Shown piece after piece: positions 1-8,548 of a stretch of 64,000 bases of DNA (position 1 is its first letter; each line of letters opens with the position of its first letter). The DNA lies in contig CAYTGN010000007.1 in NCBI GenBank assembly GCA_964437415.1, forward strand, positions 62,001 to 126,000, read 5' to 3'. Position numbers and translations under genes: made by a program. Below the pieces are notes generated by a model, which was not told where the DNA came from, made no database searches, and saw nothing but the letters and a program-made list of their open reading frames with translations. Source of the DNA: CADEDV01 sp964437415 (GTDB lineage Bacteria > Bacteroidota > Bacteroidia > Chitinophagales > Chitinophagaceae).

Positions 1-456
1 AGGTGTGCTGTCACGAAATGCATACATAGGCACCGGCTCTAATTTAACTTTGGCTGCTTTGTAAATATCGTCCACCATTTTCCGGGTGGGCAAAAAACAA
101 TCAAAACTATCAGCAATGCGTTGCGCAGCCATCGGGGTGATATTTATCCTTGCCCAGTCGTTATCACTGCCGATACTTAAATAATCCGGTGATACATAAT
201 AAGTGGCTTTAATAAGTTTACCCGTTACTGAATCTGCTGCAAAAACATTTACAGGCACAAATTTTTTTAGAAAGGATGGTATATTACCTGCCAGCACTTC
301 TTTTAGCGCCAGCGAATCCCTGGCGGCCCATTTCATGGCGGCTGCCTCTTTATAAAACGCTGTACCGCTTATTGACGACTGCCTTTGCGGCCAGTTCATT
401 TTCCTTCCGGAATGACAGGATACAAGTAAAAAAATAAGTGGCAGCAGGCGGCTCAT
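1..456 (-). CDS. Secreted lipoprotein of unknown function (3' end cut off by window)
   Basis: An open frame on the minus strand begins with ATG at 456 and runs off the left edge without a stop, giving the first 152 residues. The N-terminus is a lipoprotein signal: a short hydrophobic run ending LLVSC, with the lipidated cysteine at residue 14. The mature part is Lys/Asp-rich and contains the stretch YYVSPDYLSIGSDNDWARI, followed by a segment with PTRKMVDD. I recognise no catalytic motif and name no family. It diverges from sucC across a 78-bp spacer. The reading frame and signal peptide are clear; the function is unknown. Confidence 0.75.
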   Translation of the reverse strand, partial: MSRLLPLIFLLVSCHSGRKMNWPQRQSSISGTAFYKEAAAMKWAARDSLALKEVLAGNIPSFLKKFVPVNVFAADSVTGKLIKATYYVSPDYLSIGSDNDWARINITPMAAQRIADSFDCFLPTRKMVDDIYKAAKVKLEPVPMYAFRDSTP

Positions 457-534
457 GAACACAAGGTAAAAAAACTAAGAACTATAACCCACAAACTACC
501 AACTAAGAATTATCTTCGCCGCAAATTTTCAAAT

Positions 535-1746
535 ATGAATCTCCACGAATACCAGGCTAAGGAATTACTGAAAAAATATAATGTGCCAGTACAGGAAGGA
601 TTTGCCTGTACCACAGTGCAGGAAGCGGAAGATGCGTACCGGCAGATCAAAACACAGACCGGGAGCAAATTTGCCATCGTTAAGGCCCAAATACATGCGG
701 GAGGACGGGGCAAAGGCACCGTGAAAGAAAATGGTATTAACGGAGTGAAAGTGGCGAAATCGTTAGAAGATATACAAGAATTTGCCAGCAAAATATTAGG
801 CGGCACACTGGTGACCGTTCAAACAGGCCCGGCAGGAAAAGTGGTAAACAAAATTTTTGTCGCTGCCGATATGTATTATGATGGCCATAGTGAAAGAAAA
901 GAATTCTATCTCTCCATACTGCTTGACCGTACCAAAGGGCAGAATGTGATCATGTATAGCACCGAAGGAGGTATGAATATTGAAGATGTGGCGCACGATA
1001 CACCGGAGAAAATATTTAAAGAGTGGGTGCACCCTTCAGGTGGTTTGCAACCATTCCAGGCCAGGAAAATCGCTTTCAATCTCGGCTTAAGCGGTGAAGC
1101 TTTTAAGAACTGTACAAAATTTGTAACTAACCTTTACAATGCCTATGTGGGACTGGATTGCTCCATGCTGGAAATAAATCCGTTGTTCAAAGCGGCTGAT
1201 GATAAAATAATTGCGGTTGACTGCAAGATGGGACTGGATGAAAATTCTTTGATGCGCCATGCCGATCTTGCTTCATTAAGAGATGTAACAGAAGAAGATC
1301 CTACAGAGGTGGAAGCGGGCATGCATAATCTCAACTTTGTAAAACTGGATGGGAATGTGGGTTGCATGGTGAATGGCGCCGGGCTGGCTATGGCCACTAT
1401 GGATATGATCAAACTCAGCGGCGGCGAGCCAGCAAACTTTCTGGATGTGGGAGGCACAGCCAATGCACAAACAGTGGAAGCCGGTTTCAAGATCATCCTG
1501 AAAGACCCTGCAGTAAAAGCTATTCTCATCAACATCTTTGGGGGCATTGTTCGCTGCGACAGGGTGGCGCAGGGTGTAATAGATGCATATAAAAACCTGG
1601 GCAATATCAACATCCCCATTATTGTTCGTTTACAGGGAACCAATGCAGTTGAAGCGAAAAAACTGATTGACGAAAGCGGGTTGAAAGTACAATCAGCCAT
1701 CCTGCTGAGTGAAGCAGCAGACCTGGTGAAAAAAGCAGTGGCGTAA
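535..1746 (+). CDS. sucC: Succinate--CoA ligase [ADP-forming] subunit beta
   Basis: Beta subunit of succinyl-CoA synthetase, which interconverts succinyl-CoA and succinate with ADP/ATP in the TCA cycle. The 403 residues match the usual 385-405. The protein opens with the typical MNLHEYQAKELL. An ATP-grasp domain follows, with the glycine-rich AGGRGK at 55-60 and EINPL near 215. The C-terminal ligase domain has GGIVRCDRVAQGV near 340. The alpha subunit gene sucD is not adjacent; sucC and sucD are often unlinked in Bacteroidota. A TATCTTCG promoter-like element lies about 20 bp before the ATG. Confidence 0.97.
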   Translation: MNLHEYQAKELLKKYNVPVQEGFACTTVQEAEDAYRQIKTQTGSKFAIVKAQIHAGGRGKGTVKENGINGVKVAKSLEDIQEFASKILGGTLVTVQTGPAGKVVNKIFVAADMYYDGHSERKEFYLSILLDRTKGQNVIMYSTEGGMNIEDVAHDTPEKIFKEWVHPSGGLQPFQARKIAFNLGLSGEAFKNCTKFVTNLYNAYVGLDCSMLEINPLFKAADDKIIAVDCKMGLDENSLMRHADLASLRDVTEEDPTEVEAGMHNLNFVKLDGNVGCMVNGAGLAMATMDMIKLSGGEPANFLDVGGTANAQTVEAGFKIILKDPAVKAILINIFGGIVRCDRVAQGVIDAYKNLGNINIPIIVRLQGTNAVEAKKLIDESGLKVQSAILLSEAADLVKKAVA

Positions 1747-1800
1747 TAAAGCAATAAATTGACCAAAAGGAAAGTAGCTGCTATTTTTCTAAGGATTGGA

Positions 1801-3030
1801 CTACAGAATATCTGGTCGTTCAGAAAACTGCCCTTCCTCCACTACCTGTTCCGGCTTTTTCTTATAAAAGATCATACCCAGTGTCATTATAATACCAGTT
1901 ACCAAAATGATAAAGAATAAAATTCCGTCATTAAAAGTATTTAGCTTCAGGTGTTCGGGAATCTTATAAAAAAGTACAATAGTGATTAAGCCGCGGGGTA
2001 TAAAGAAAGATTCAGGAAATACATTAGTTCGGAGAAAAAACCGGAGATAAAGCAGACGGACAACAAAAAGTGCCAATACCAGTAAACTACCTATAATAAG
2101 TATCTCCCCCTGTTTCAGGAAATCAAGGGATATCGAAAATCCGAAAAGAACAAAGAAGAAAGTTCGGATCAGGAACGAGGTTTCAGCAGTGATAGAATGC
2201 AGCAGATGTCTTATTGAATCAACATGACCTTCTGGGAAAAACTTCAGCACCCAGGGTAGTTTGATCTTTTCCCAGTTTTTGATCAATAAGCCAAATATCA
2301 AAATAATGAGCAGGGATGGCAAATGCAGTAACTTACCTCCGGAATAAATCAATATCAATAATGAAAAGATGAGAAAGAATTTAATATTCAGCTTTGTTTT
2401 AGCAAGTATAAGAAAAAGTACAAATGAAATGACTAATGATAAAACAACCGAAAGCACCAGATTGCCGGAAAAAACAAGTACTGACCTGCCGGACAACACT
2501 TCGTTGACGGTAAAATAATTAAATGCTATGATGCCCAAAATGTCCGAAAAGGACGCTTCATATACCAGGAACTCCTTTTTGGCATGCGACAGGTGGTGAA
2601 TGCTTGGAATAACTATCGAACTACTCATAATTGACAAAGGGATGGCATAAACAAGGCATTTCTCGATCGGCTCATTCAGCCAGCCATAAAGTATACCAGT
2701 AACAAGTCCCGTTGAAACGAGTAGTATTATTAAAGCTGAAAAAAAAGAATTGCGGATCAGCCTTATTTTCTCTTTTCCAAGTTTGAGATCAAGACCCGCT
2801 TCAAGAACAATCATGATTAGCCCGACAACACCCAGTGACTCTATCAGTTGGGGTGAGAAAATCATATTTACATCATAATTATCGGCAAGACTCCGAAAGC
2901 CTACCCCGGCAAAAAGGAGCAATAAAACCGAGGGAACCCGTATATACCGGCTGACAATTGAGAACAAATAAGAAAGAACAACAAGACTGCAAAGTGCAAT
3001 AAGAATTTCCTCCGTATTCAGCTTACCCAT
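1801..3030 (-). CDS. Cation:proton antiporter (CPA-type sodium/hydrogen exchanger)
   Basis: A polytopic inner-membrane protein of about 409 residues with roughly 12 hydrophobic helices. The overall pattern resembles the Na+/H+ exchanger domain of the CPA families, with a mid-protein segment starting SMSSSIVIPSIHHLSHAK and a late FGFSISLDFLKQG helix. It has no C-terminal TrkA-N or UspA domain, so it appears to be a bare transport domain. The frame extends upstream to 3087, but the Met at 3030 (MGKLNTEE) leads directly into the first helix and is the better start. It converges on sucC. The transported ion cannot be read from sequence. Confidence 0.8.
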   Translation of the reverse strand: MGKLNTEEILIALCSLVVLSYLFSIVSRYIRVPSVLLLLFAGVGFRSLADNYDVNMIFSPQLIESLGVVGLIMIVLEAGLDLKLGKEKIRLIRNSFFSALIILLVSTGLVTGILYGWLNEPIEKCLVYAIPLSIMSSSIVIPSIHHLSHAKKEFLVYEASFSDILGIIAFNYFTVNEVLSGRSVLVFSGNLVLSVVLSLVISFVLFLILAKTKLNIKFFLIFSLLILIYSGGKLLHLPSLLIILIFGLLIKNWEKIKLPWVLKFFPEGHVDSIRHLLHSITAETSFLIRTFFFVLFGFSISLDFLKQGEILIIGSLLVLALFVVRLLYLRFFLRTNVFPESFFIPRGLITIVLFYKIPEHLKLNTFNDGILFFIILVTGIIMTLGMIFYKKKPEQVVEEGQFSERPDIL

Positions 3031-3257
3031 ACCTGAAATTAATGGAAATTGGTCAAATCGGGCTGCCATATATTTCCTGCACCCCACATACGAATATGCT
3101 TTTGGCTGGCTTTAAGAAAATGAACAGAGAATAAACAGGTATAAATATCCGCTATTGATTTTCGTTTCACAATGGTTACAGATCGGTATTTTTGCTGCAA
3201 TTCTGATCCGGGGATTTTTTTACAAACGATCCGAATAAATTTAATTGCGGCTATACT

Positions 3258-4220
3258 ATGGGTTTCTTTAATAAACTGTTTGGCAAAAAAGAAAAAGAGA
3301 GTCTTGACCAGGGATTGCAAAAGACCAAGGAAGGTTTCCTGGCAAAAATAACCAAGGCTTTTGCCGGAAAAAGCACGGTGGATGAAGACGTGCTGGACAG
3401 CCTGGAAGAGGCGCTGGTCAGCGCTGATGTGGGCATTGAAACCACCGTGAGGATCATTGAACGTGTGGAAAAAAGAGTAGCTAAAGACAAATACCTCAAT
3501 TCCGCAGAACTGAATAAAATGTTGCAGGAAGAAATTGAGCAGCTACTGGTTGATGCTCCGGCGGCGAATAGTTATGCGTTTGATTCAGAGTTGCCTGCCA
3601 AACCCTATATCATTCTTGTGGTTGGAGTGAATGGTGTGGGTAAAACTACAACGATCGGTAAACTGGCTTATAATTTTAAGAACGCCGGTAAGAACGTCCT
3701 GCTCGGCGCAGCCGACACGTTCCGTGCCGCAGCAGTTGATCAATTGACCATCTGGAGTGAACGGGCGGATGTGCCTATCGTGAAACAAGCGATGGGAAGC
3801 GATCCGGCCGCAGTAGCTTTTGACACGGTGCAAAGCGCAGTGTCCAGGGGCAGTGATGTGGTGCTGATAGACACTGCAGGGCGATTACATAACAAAGCTC
3901 ACCTGATGGAAGAACTGAGCAAGATCAAACGGGTGATACAAAAGACAATTCCAGACGCACCGCATGAAGTGCTGCTGGTGCTGGATGGCAGCACAGGACA
4001 GAATGCTTTGGAGCAAGCCAAACATTTTACAGCGACCACAGATGTTTCGGCATTGGCCATCACCAAACTGGATGGCACGGCCAAGGGTGGTGTCGTTTTA
4101 GCAATAGCGAATCAATTCAGGATACCGGTAAAGTTTATCGGCGTGGGAGAAAAAATGGAAGACCTGCTGGTCTTTGACAAACATGAGTTTGTTGATAGTT
4201 TATTTAGTTTAGAAAAGTAA
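3258..4220 (+). CDS. ftsY: Signal recognition particle receptor FtsY
   Basis: SRP-receptor GTPase that docks SRP-ribosome complexes at the membrane for co-translational insertion. An N-domain helical bundle (about 20-100) precedes the G-domain. G1 is GVNGVGKTTT (123-132), followed by DTFRAAAVDQL, the G3 motif DTAGRLHNK and the G4 TKLDGTAKGG. The 320-residue length and lack of a long acidic A-domain are normal for Bacteroidota. rimO follows in the same direction after 88 bp, a common gene order in this phylum. Confidence 0.97.
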   Translation: MGFFNKLFGKKEKESLDQGLQKTKEGFLAKITKAFAGKSTVDEDVLDSLEEALVSADVGIETTVRIIERVEKRVAKDKYLNSAELNKMLQEEIEQLLVDAPAANSYAFDSELPAKPYIILVVGVNGVGKTTTIGKLAYNFKNAGKNVLLGAADTFRAAAVDQLTIWSERADVPIVKQAMGSDPAAVAFDTVQSAVSRGSDVVLIDTAGRLHNKAHLMEELSKIKRVIQKTIPDAPHEVLLVLDGSTGQNALEQAKHFTATTDVSALAITKLDGTAKGGVVLAIANQFRIPVKFIGVGEKMEDLLVFDKHEFVDSLFSLEK

Positions 4221-4295
4221 GAACGCAGATAATCATGGTTTTTATGATTTGACCGTATCATAAAACTTTCTTAACCATCATAAAAATCAGCGTTC
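4221..4295. repeat. Imperfect inverted repeat between ftsY and rimO
   Basis: The spacer begins directly after the ftsY stop with GAACGCAGAT and ends with ATCAGCGTTC. The outer arms are complementary (GAACGC/GCGTTC), and AT-rich TTATGAT/ATCATAA segments lie inside. Short AT-rich palindromic spacers of this kind recur in Bacteroidota genomes. It could fold in the mRNA, but there is no T-tract, so I do not call it a terminator. Confidence 0.5.
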
Positions 4296-4308
4296 CATTT
4301 AATTAATA

Positions 4309-5616
4309 ATGAAAACAGGGAAACTTAAAAAAGACAAGGTCAACATCATCACCCTTGGGTGCAGTAAAAACATGGTGGACAGCGAAGTACTGAGTGGCCA
4401 GTTGCTTGCGAATGACATTGATGTAGTGCATGAGAATAGCAAATCTGATCACAATATCGTGGTAGTGAATACTTGTGGTTTTATTGATAAGGCAAAAGAA
4501 GAAAGCATTAACACTATTCTCGGCCAGGTAGAACTGAAAAGACAGGGCAAACTAGACAAAGTGTATGTTACCGGTTGCCTGAGTGAACGCTATAAAAACA
4601 ACCTAGAGACAGAAATTCCAGAAGTGGATGCCTATTTTGGCACGATGGAATTGCCATTGATCCTTAAGCAATTTGAAGCTGACTACAAAACAGAATTATT
4701 GGGCGAAAGACTGCTGGCCACACCTCAGCACTATGCCTACATGAAAATATCAGAAGGGTGTAACCGAACCTGTGCGTTCTGCGCCATTCCCCTGATGAGA
4801 GGACAACATATCAGCAAACCGGTTGAAGAGCTGGTAAAAGAAGCAGAGGTCCTGGTGAAGAAAGGTGTAAAAGAAGTAATGCTCATTGCACAGGAACTCA
4901 CTTATTACGGTTTGGACATATACAAAAAAAGAATGTTGCCCGATCTTTTGCGCCGATTATCGGATGTTAAAGGTCTTGAATGGATACGATTACATTATGC
5001 TTATCCTTCCAGATTCCCGTTAGAGATTCTGGATGCCATAAAAGAAAGGGAGAATATCTGCAACTATCTCGACATGCCTTTGCAACATGCTGCCAACAAT
5101 ATGCTAAAAGCGATGAAGCGGCAGATCACAAGGGAGGAAATGGAAGAACTGATAATAGCTATCCGTGAAAAAGTACCGGACATTTGCCTCCGCACTACTT
5201 TGATAGCCGGTTTTCCCGGCGAAACGGAAGATGATGTAGAGGAACTGAAGATGTTCCTGCAAAAGCAACGCTTTGACAGGGTGGGCATTTTTACCTATTC
5301 ACACGAAGAAGGTACATCCGCCTACGAACAGGCTGATAATGTGCCGCAGGAAGAAAAAGAAAGACGGGCACAGGAAATTATGGAAGTGCAGCAGGAAATA
5401 TCCTTTGAAAAGAACCAGAAAAAAGTGGGACAGGTATTCAAAGTACTTATTGATAAAAAAGAAGCCGGAAGATATTTGGGCAGAACCGAATTTGACAGCG
5501 TCGAAGTGGACAATGAAGTGGTGATTCATTCCACCAAAAAACTTTCTATCGGGGAGTTTTATAAAGTGAAAATCACCAAAGCCTACGATTACGATATCGA
5601 AGGCGAAGTACTGTGA
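4309..5616 (+). CDS. rimO: Ribosomal protein S12 methylthiotransferase RimO
   Basis: Radical-SAM enzyme that adds a methylthio group to the conserved aspartate of ribosomal protein S12. The N-terminal UPF0004 domain supplies the first cluster cysteines C18, C55 and C89. The radical-SAM cluster motif is C150-x3-C154-x2-C157 in EGCNRTCAFC. A C-terminal TRAM-like domain occupies roughly 370-435. The NTCGFIDKAKEES motif and 435-residue length fit RimO rather than the tRNA enzyme MiaB. It is co-directional with ftsY and may share its transcript. Confidence 0.95.
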   Translation: MKTGKLKKDKVNIITLGCSKNMVDSEVLSGQLLANDIDVVHENSKSDHNIVVVNTCGFIDKAKEESINTILGQVELKRQGKLDKVYVTGCLSERYKNNLETEIPEVDAYFGTMELPLILKQFEADYKTELLGERLLATPQHYAYMKISEGCNRTCAFCAIPLMRGQHISKPVEELVKEAEVLVKKGVKEVMLIAQELTYYGLDIYKKRMLPDLLRRLSDVKGLEWIRLHYAYPSRFPLEILDAIKERENICNYLDMPLQHAANNMLKAMKRQITREEMEELIIAIREKVPDICLRTTLIAGFPGETEDDVEELKMFLQKQRFDRVGIFTYSHEEGTSAYEQADNVPQEEKERRAQEIMEVQQEISFEKNQKKVGQVFKVLIDKKEAGRYLGRTEFDSVEVDNEVVIHSTKKLSIGEFYKVKITKAYDYDIEGEVL

Positions 5617-5663
5617 CCAGTACAGGTGATAACAAAAGAGAAGATTAAACTACCAACCACAAA

Positions 5664-6209
5664 TTACAAACTCTCCTTCATCTTCTCCAAGGCATACATG
5701 ATACAGGCGATGTGCATGGACTGAATGATCTTGTTTTCTTTGAGCAGTAGCTTTAGCTCATCCATACTATACAATTCCACTTCCATTTCCTCATTCTCAT
5801 CCAACTGCTGTGCAGCTACCCGTTTTCCACCTCTCGCCAAAAACAAGTGCATAAGATTATTGTTGGTGGACGGATTGGCAGATATTTTTCCAAGGAAATC
5901 GTAGGAAGAAAAGGAATAACCTGTCTCTTCCAACAGCTCACGGGCAACGGCTGTTTCAATATCTTTATCCGTGTCATCAACACAACCTCCAGGGGTTTCA
6001 AGACAAATTTCCCCAAGAGCATGACGATATTGGCGTACAAGAATCACTTTGCCATCCTCGGTAACCGGCAAAGCCGTGACCCAGTCGGGAAACTCATACA
6101 CATAATAGGGATCAACAATAACCCCGGATGGAGTTTCACATTTATCCCTGCGGACTTTGAACCAGAGATCTTTAAAGATGTACTCAGTAGCGAGAGTTTT
6201 CCATTTCAT
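5664..6209 (-). CDS. NUDIX hydrolase (ADP-ribose pyrophosphatase-like)
   Basis: A 181-residue NUDIX protein, probably cleaving ADP-ribose or another nucleoside diphosphate sugar. The nudix helix is visible as GGCVDDTDKDIETAVARELL followed by EETGY, with one extra residue in the first loop. LETPGG before it is typical of the ADP-ribose pyrophosphatase group. The frame is open to 6290, but the extra 27 codons cover a low-complexity spacer rich in GGTTGCTGGTT, so I place the start at the ATG at 6209 (MKWKTLATEY). It is the last gene of a minus-strand run beginning at fbp. The substrate is inferred from family only. Confidence 0.88.
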   Translation of the reverse strand: MKWKTLATEYIFKDLWFKVRRDKCETPSGVIVDPYYVYEFPDWVTALPVTEDGKVILVRQYRHALGEICLETPGGCVDDTDKDIETAVARELLEETGYSFSSYDFLGKISANPSTNNNLMHLFLARGGKRVAAQQLDENEEMEVELYSMDELKLLLKENKIIQSMHIACIMYALEKMKESL

Positions 6210-6306
6210 TTTGCTGGTTGATTGTTTCTGGTTGCTGGTTAAATAAACAAGGGGTCTAAAGTTCAGGATAACTTCTGCTTTCAGTTGCAAGTAACCAGCA
6301 GTTTTT

Positions 6307-6846
6307 TTACCATCCCATTCTTTCCCTTAAAGAAGTAATATGCGCCACATGATGTTTGCCATGCCAGGCATACATACCCAGCAGGAACCAAAGGCGCATG
6401 GTTTTTTTGTGTTCAGGATGAAAAACGGTGCGGTTGTTCCAGTCGTTATCGGTAATATATTTTAACGACTCATGCCAGCGGGCATGAAGGGCATGAAGCA
6501 AGGTCATGGAAATATTAACAGGAAGTTTCTGCACATCATTCATCTCAGCCCACAATCTCTCATCGTAAGGTTTGATCGTCGGGTTTTCTTCTGTCATAGC
6601 CAGTTTGAAACGGCAATAGGCATTAATATGGCTGTCGGCCACATGATGCACCACTTGCTGAACGGTCCATCCACCTTCCCTGTATGCCGTAAATAATTGT
6701 GACTCGTCCAGGTTAAGTACGGCATTTTCTAATTGCAGCGGCAGGAATTTTATATCAGCCAGCCACTCAATCTTCTTTTCGACAGAAAAAGGTTGTGGTT
6801 CATATTTACCAATGGGGTAACGCAGATCAATGGTCATTGTCGCCAT
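6307..6846 (-). CDS. YfiT/BstA-like DinB-superfamily metal-dependent hydrolase or thiol transferase
   Basis: A four-helix DinB-fold protein of 179 residues, almost the same length as Bacillus YfiT (BstA, bacillithiol transferase). The metal-binding triad is recognisable as His67 in VVHHVADS and His162 and His166 in WHGKHHVAHI. The N-terminal LRYPIGKYEP is characteristic of this group. I start it at the ATG at 6846, 11 bp after the FKBP stop; the frame is open upstream only inside the FKBP gene. Because bshC is also in this window, a bacillithiol-dependent role is plausible but inferred. Confidence 0.82.
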   Translation of the reverse strand: MATMTIDLRYPIGKYEPQPFSVEKKIEWLADIKFLPLQLENAVLNLDESQLFTAYREGGWTVQQVVHHVADSHINAYCRFKLAMTEENPTIKPYDERLWAEMNDVQKLPVNISMTLLHALHARWHESLKYITDNDWNNRTVFHPEHKKTMRLWFLLGMYAWHGKHHVAHITSLRERMGW

Positions 6847-6856
6847 AACATAGATT

Positions 6857-7294
6857 TTATTTAATGATACTGATAAGTTCCACTTCAAAAACCAGTGTGG
6901 CGCCACCCGGGATATCGCCGCCTGCCCCCCTGTCGCCATAGGCCAGGTCAGATGGTATCCACAAACGCCAATGGCTTCCTTCTTTCATCAGCGGCAAGGC
7001 GATCTGCCATCCTCTGATCAGTGAACGAAGCGGCGCAGAAAAAGGCTGGCCTCTTTTAAATGAGTTATCAAATTCTTTCCCGTCGAGCAAAGCTCCTTTA
7101 TAATGTGCTTTCACTCCGTCGCTGATGACCGGCTGGTCACCGGTTCCTTCTTTCAGCACAAGGTATTGCAGACCTTCGGGCAATTCCACAACTCCTTCAT
7201 TTGTTTTGTTAGCTGCGAGGAAAGCGGCGCCTTCCTGTTTTTGTTTTTCGATCTTTCCTGACATAAATTCACGAAGTTTATTTTGAATACTCAT
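6857..7294 (-). CDS. FKBP-type peptidyl-prolyl cis-trans isomerase
   Basis: A 145-residue prolyl isomerase that assists protein folding. After a short helical lead (about 1-45) the FKBP domain runs to the C-terminus, with AHYKGALLDGKEFDNSF, an IRGWQIALPLMKEGSHWRLW core and the closing GGATLVFEVELI. There is no signal peptide or lipobox, so a cytoplasmic location is likely, unlike the many exported FkpA-type proteins of this phylum. The downstream DinB-like gene starts 11 bp after its stop, suggesting cotranscription. Confidence 0.92.
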   Translation of the reverse strand: MSIQNKLREFMSGKIEKQKQEGAAFLAANKTNEGVVELPEGLQYLVLKEGTGDQPVISDGVKAHYKGALLDGKEFDNSFKRGQPFSAPLRSLIRGWQIALPLMKEGSHWRLWIPSDLAYGDRGAGGDIPGGATLVFEVELISIIK

Positions 7295-7317
7295 AGTTTG
7301 AGAAAAAATTATAATTA

Positions 7318-8079
7318 TTAATCTTCCCGCAATGAATGACCTGTCAAACTGATGAACACATCTTCCAGGTTTGCTTTCTTTACTTCTTTTCTTCTTTCAA
7401 ATCCTGTGGAAACGAGATTGTCAATCAGTTTATCGGGACTGTCCAATGCGATGATATTTCCCGAATCAATGATTGCTACCCTGTCGCACAGATACTCTGC
7501 CTCATCCATGTAGTGAGTGGTAATGATGACAGTGGTTCCCCTCTCCCTTATTTTTTTGATGAGTTCCCACAAACTTCGTCTTGCCTGCGGATCAAGACCA
7601 GTAGTAGGTTCATCCAAAAAAATGATGCGGGGCTCATTGATCAGTGTAGTTGCAACAGAAAACCGTTGCTTTTGCCCACCGCTCAGGTTTTTATACTGCG
7701 CTTTGGCTTTCTCTTTCAGGTTTACCATCTCAAGTAACTCTATCGGATCAACCTCCCTGTTATAAAGGCCGCAAAACAATTCTATTAGTTGCAACAAGTT
7801 TAAACCGGGGTAATACCCACTTGATTGCAACTGTACACCAATGATTTTCTTTATCTCGTTGGGGTGTTTGTCGAGGTTATATCCGGAAACCATCACCTCG
7901 CCACTTGTTTTTTCCCGCAGGGTTTCAATTATTTCAAGTGTGGTGGATTTGCCGGCACCATTAGGGCCAAGCAACCCAAATATTTCGCCTTCGTACACAT
8001 CAAATGAGATACCTTTTACAGCTTTGAAGTTGCCGTAATTCTTCACCAGGTTTTTGACAGAAATAATTGTATGACTCAT
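7318..8079 (-). CDS. ABC transporter ATP-binding protein (no permease nearby)
   Basis: A single-domain ABC ATPase of 253 residues. It has Walker A GPNGAGKST (38-46), signature LSGGQKQR (132-139), Walker B IIFLDEPTTGLD (152-163) and a switch histidine in TTHYMDEAEYLCD. The DrrA/NatA-like style suggests it energises an ABC-2-type exporter. No membrane partner is encoded on either side: the neighbours are FKBP and GNAT genes. It must pair with a permease elsewhere or act alone. The substrate is unknown. Confidence 0.92.
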   Translation of the reverse strand: MSHTIISVKNLVKNYGNFKAVKGISFDVYEGEIFGLLGPNGAGKSTTLEIIETLREKTSGEVMVSGYNLDKHPNEIKKIIGVQLQSSGYYPGLNLLQLIELFCGLYNREVDPIELLEMVNLKEKAKAQYKNLSGGQKQRFSVATTLINEPRIIFLDEPTTGLDPQARRSLWELIKKIRERGTTVIITTHYMDEAEYLCDRVAIIDSGNIIALDSPDKLIDNLVSTGFERRKEVKKANLEDVFISLTGHSLRED

Positions 8080-8092
8080 TTTAATTGATTCG

Positions 8093-8548
8093 CTATAAAG
8101 TTAGTTCCATTTTCACATCGGCCGTAAGGAAAGGTGCGTCTTTGACCTCAATGTGGCGAAACCCATACTTTTTATAAAGTGCCAATGCTGTTTTCAACTG
8201 GCTGTTTGAATAAAGGAAAATTCGTTTGGCATTCCGGCGTTTTGCTTCTTCAAGACATTTATCAAGCAGCAGCTTGCTGATACCTTTTCCCTGGTGTAGC
8301 GGATCAACGGCCATCTTCACCAGTTCATACTCATCATCGTTTTCTTTCCATAAACCTGCAGTCCCGATCACATCATCCCCCTCTTTTACCAGGAAAATAC
8401 AACCTCCTCTTGCTATTACTGTACCATCAGGATCATCAAGTATTTCCAGGTCATGGCTTTCGGTAAGATTGTATTTTTCAAGCCATTCAAGATTCAGCCT
8501 TTTGAAATCGGGCTGGTACCTGCTTTCATATGTGATAAGTTCAGTCAT
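8093..8548 (-). CDS. GNAT family N-acetyltransferase
   Basis: A 151-residue GNAT protein. The acetyl-CoA-binding region is seen in VKMAVDPLHQGKGISKLLL, where QGKG is the pyrophosphate loop, and the C-terminal LALYKKYGF is typical of the fold. The ATG at 8548 lies inside the last codons of fbp, giving an 8-bp overlap (ATGACTGA), so translation is probably coupled to fbp. The frame can be extended seven codons further, but only within fbp. The acceptor substrate is not predictable. Confidence 0.86.
   Translation of the reverse strand: MTELITYESRYQPDFKRLNLEWLEKYNLTESHDLEILDDPDGTVIARGGCIFLVKEGDDVIGTAGLWKENDDEYELVKMAVDPLHQGKGISKLLLDKCLEEAKRRNAKRIFLYSNSQLKTALALYKKYGFRHIEVKDAPFLTADVKMELTL

Noticed and set aside
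1143..1766. 207-codon minus-strand frame inside sucC
   Set aside because: Serine/Thr-rich shadow of a well-supported gene; no domain or start context.
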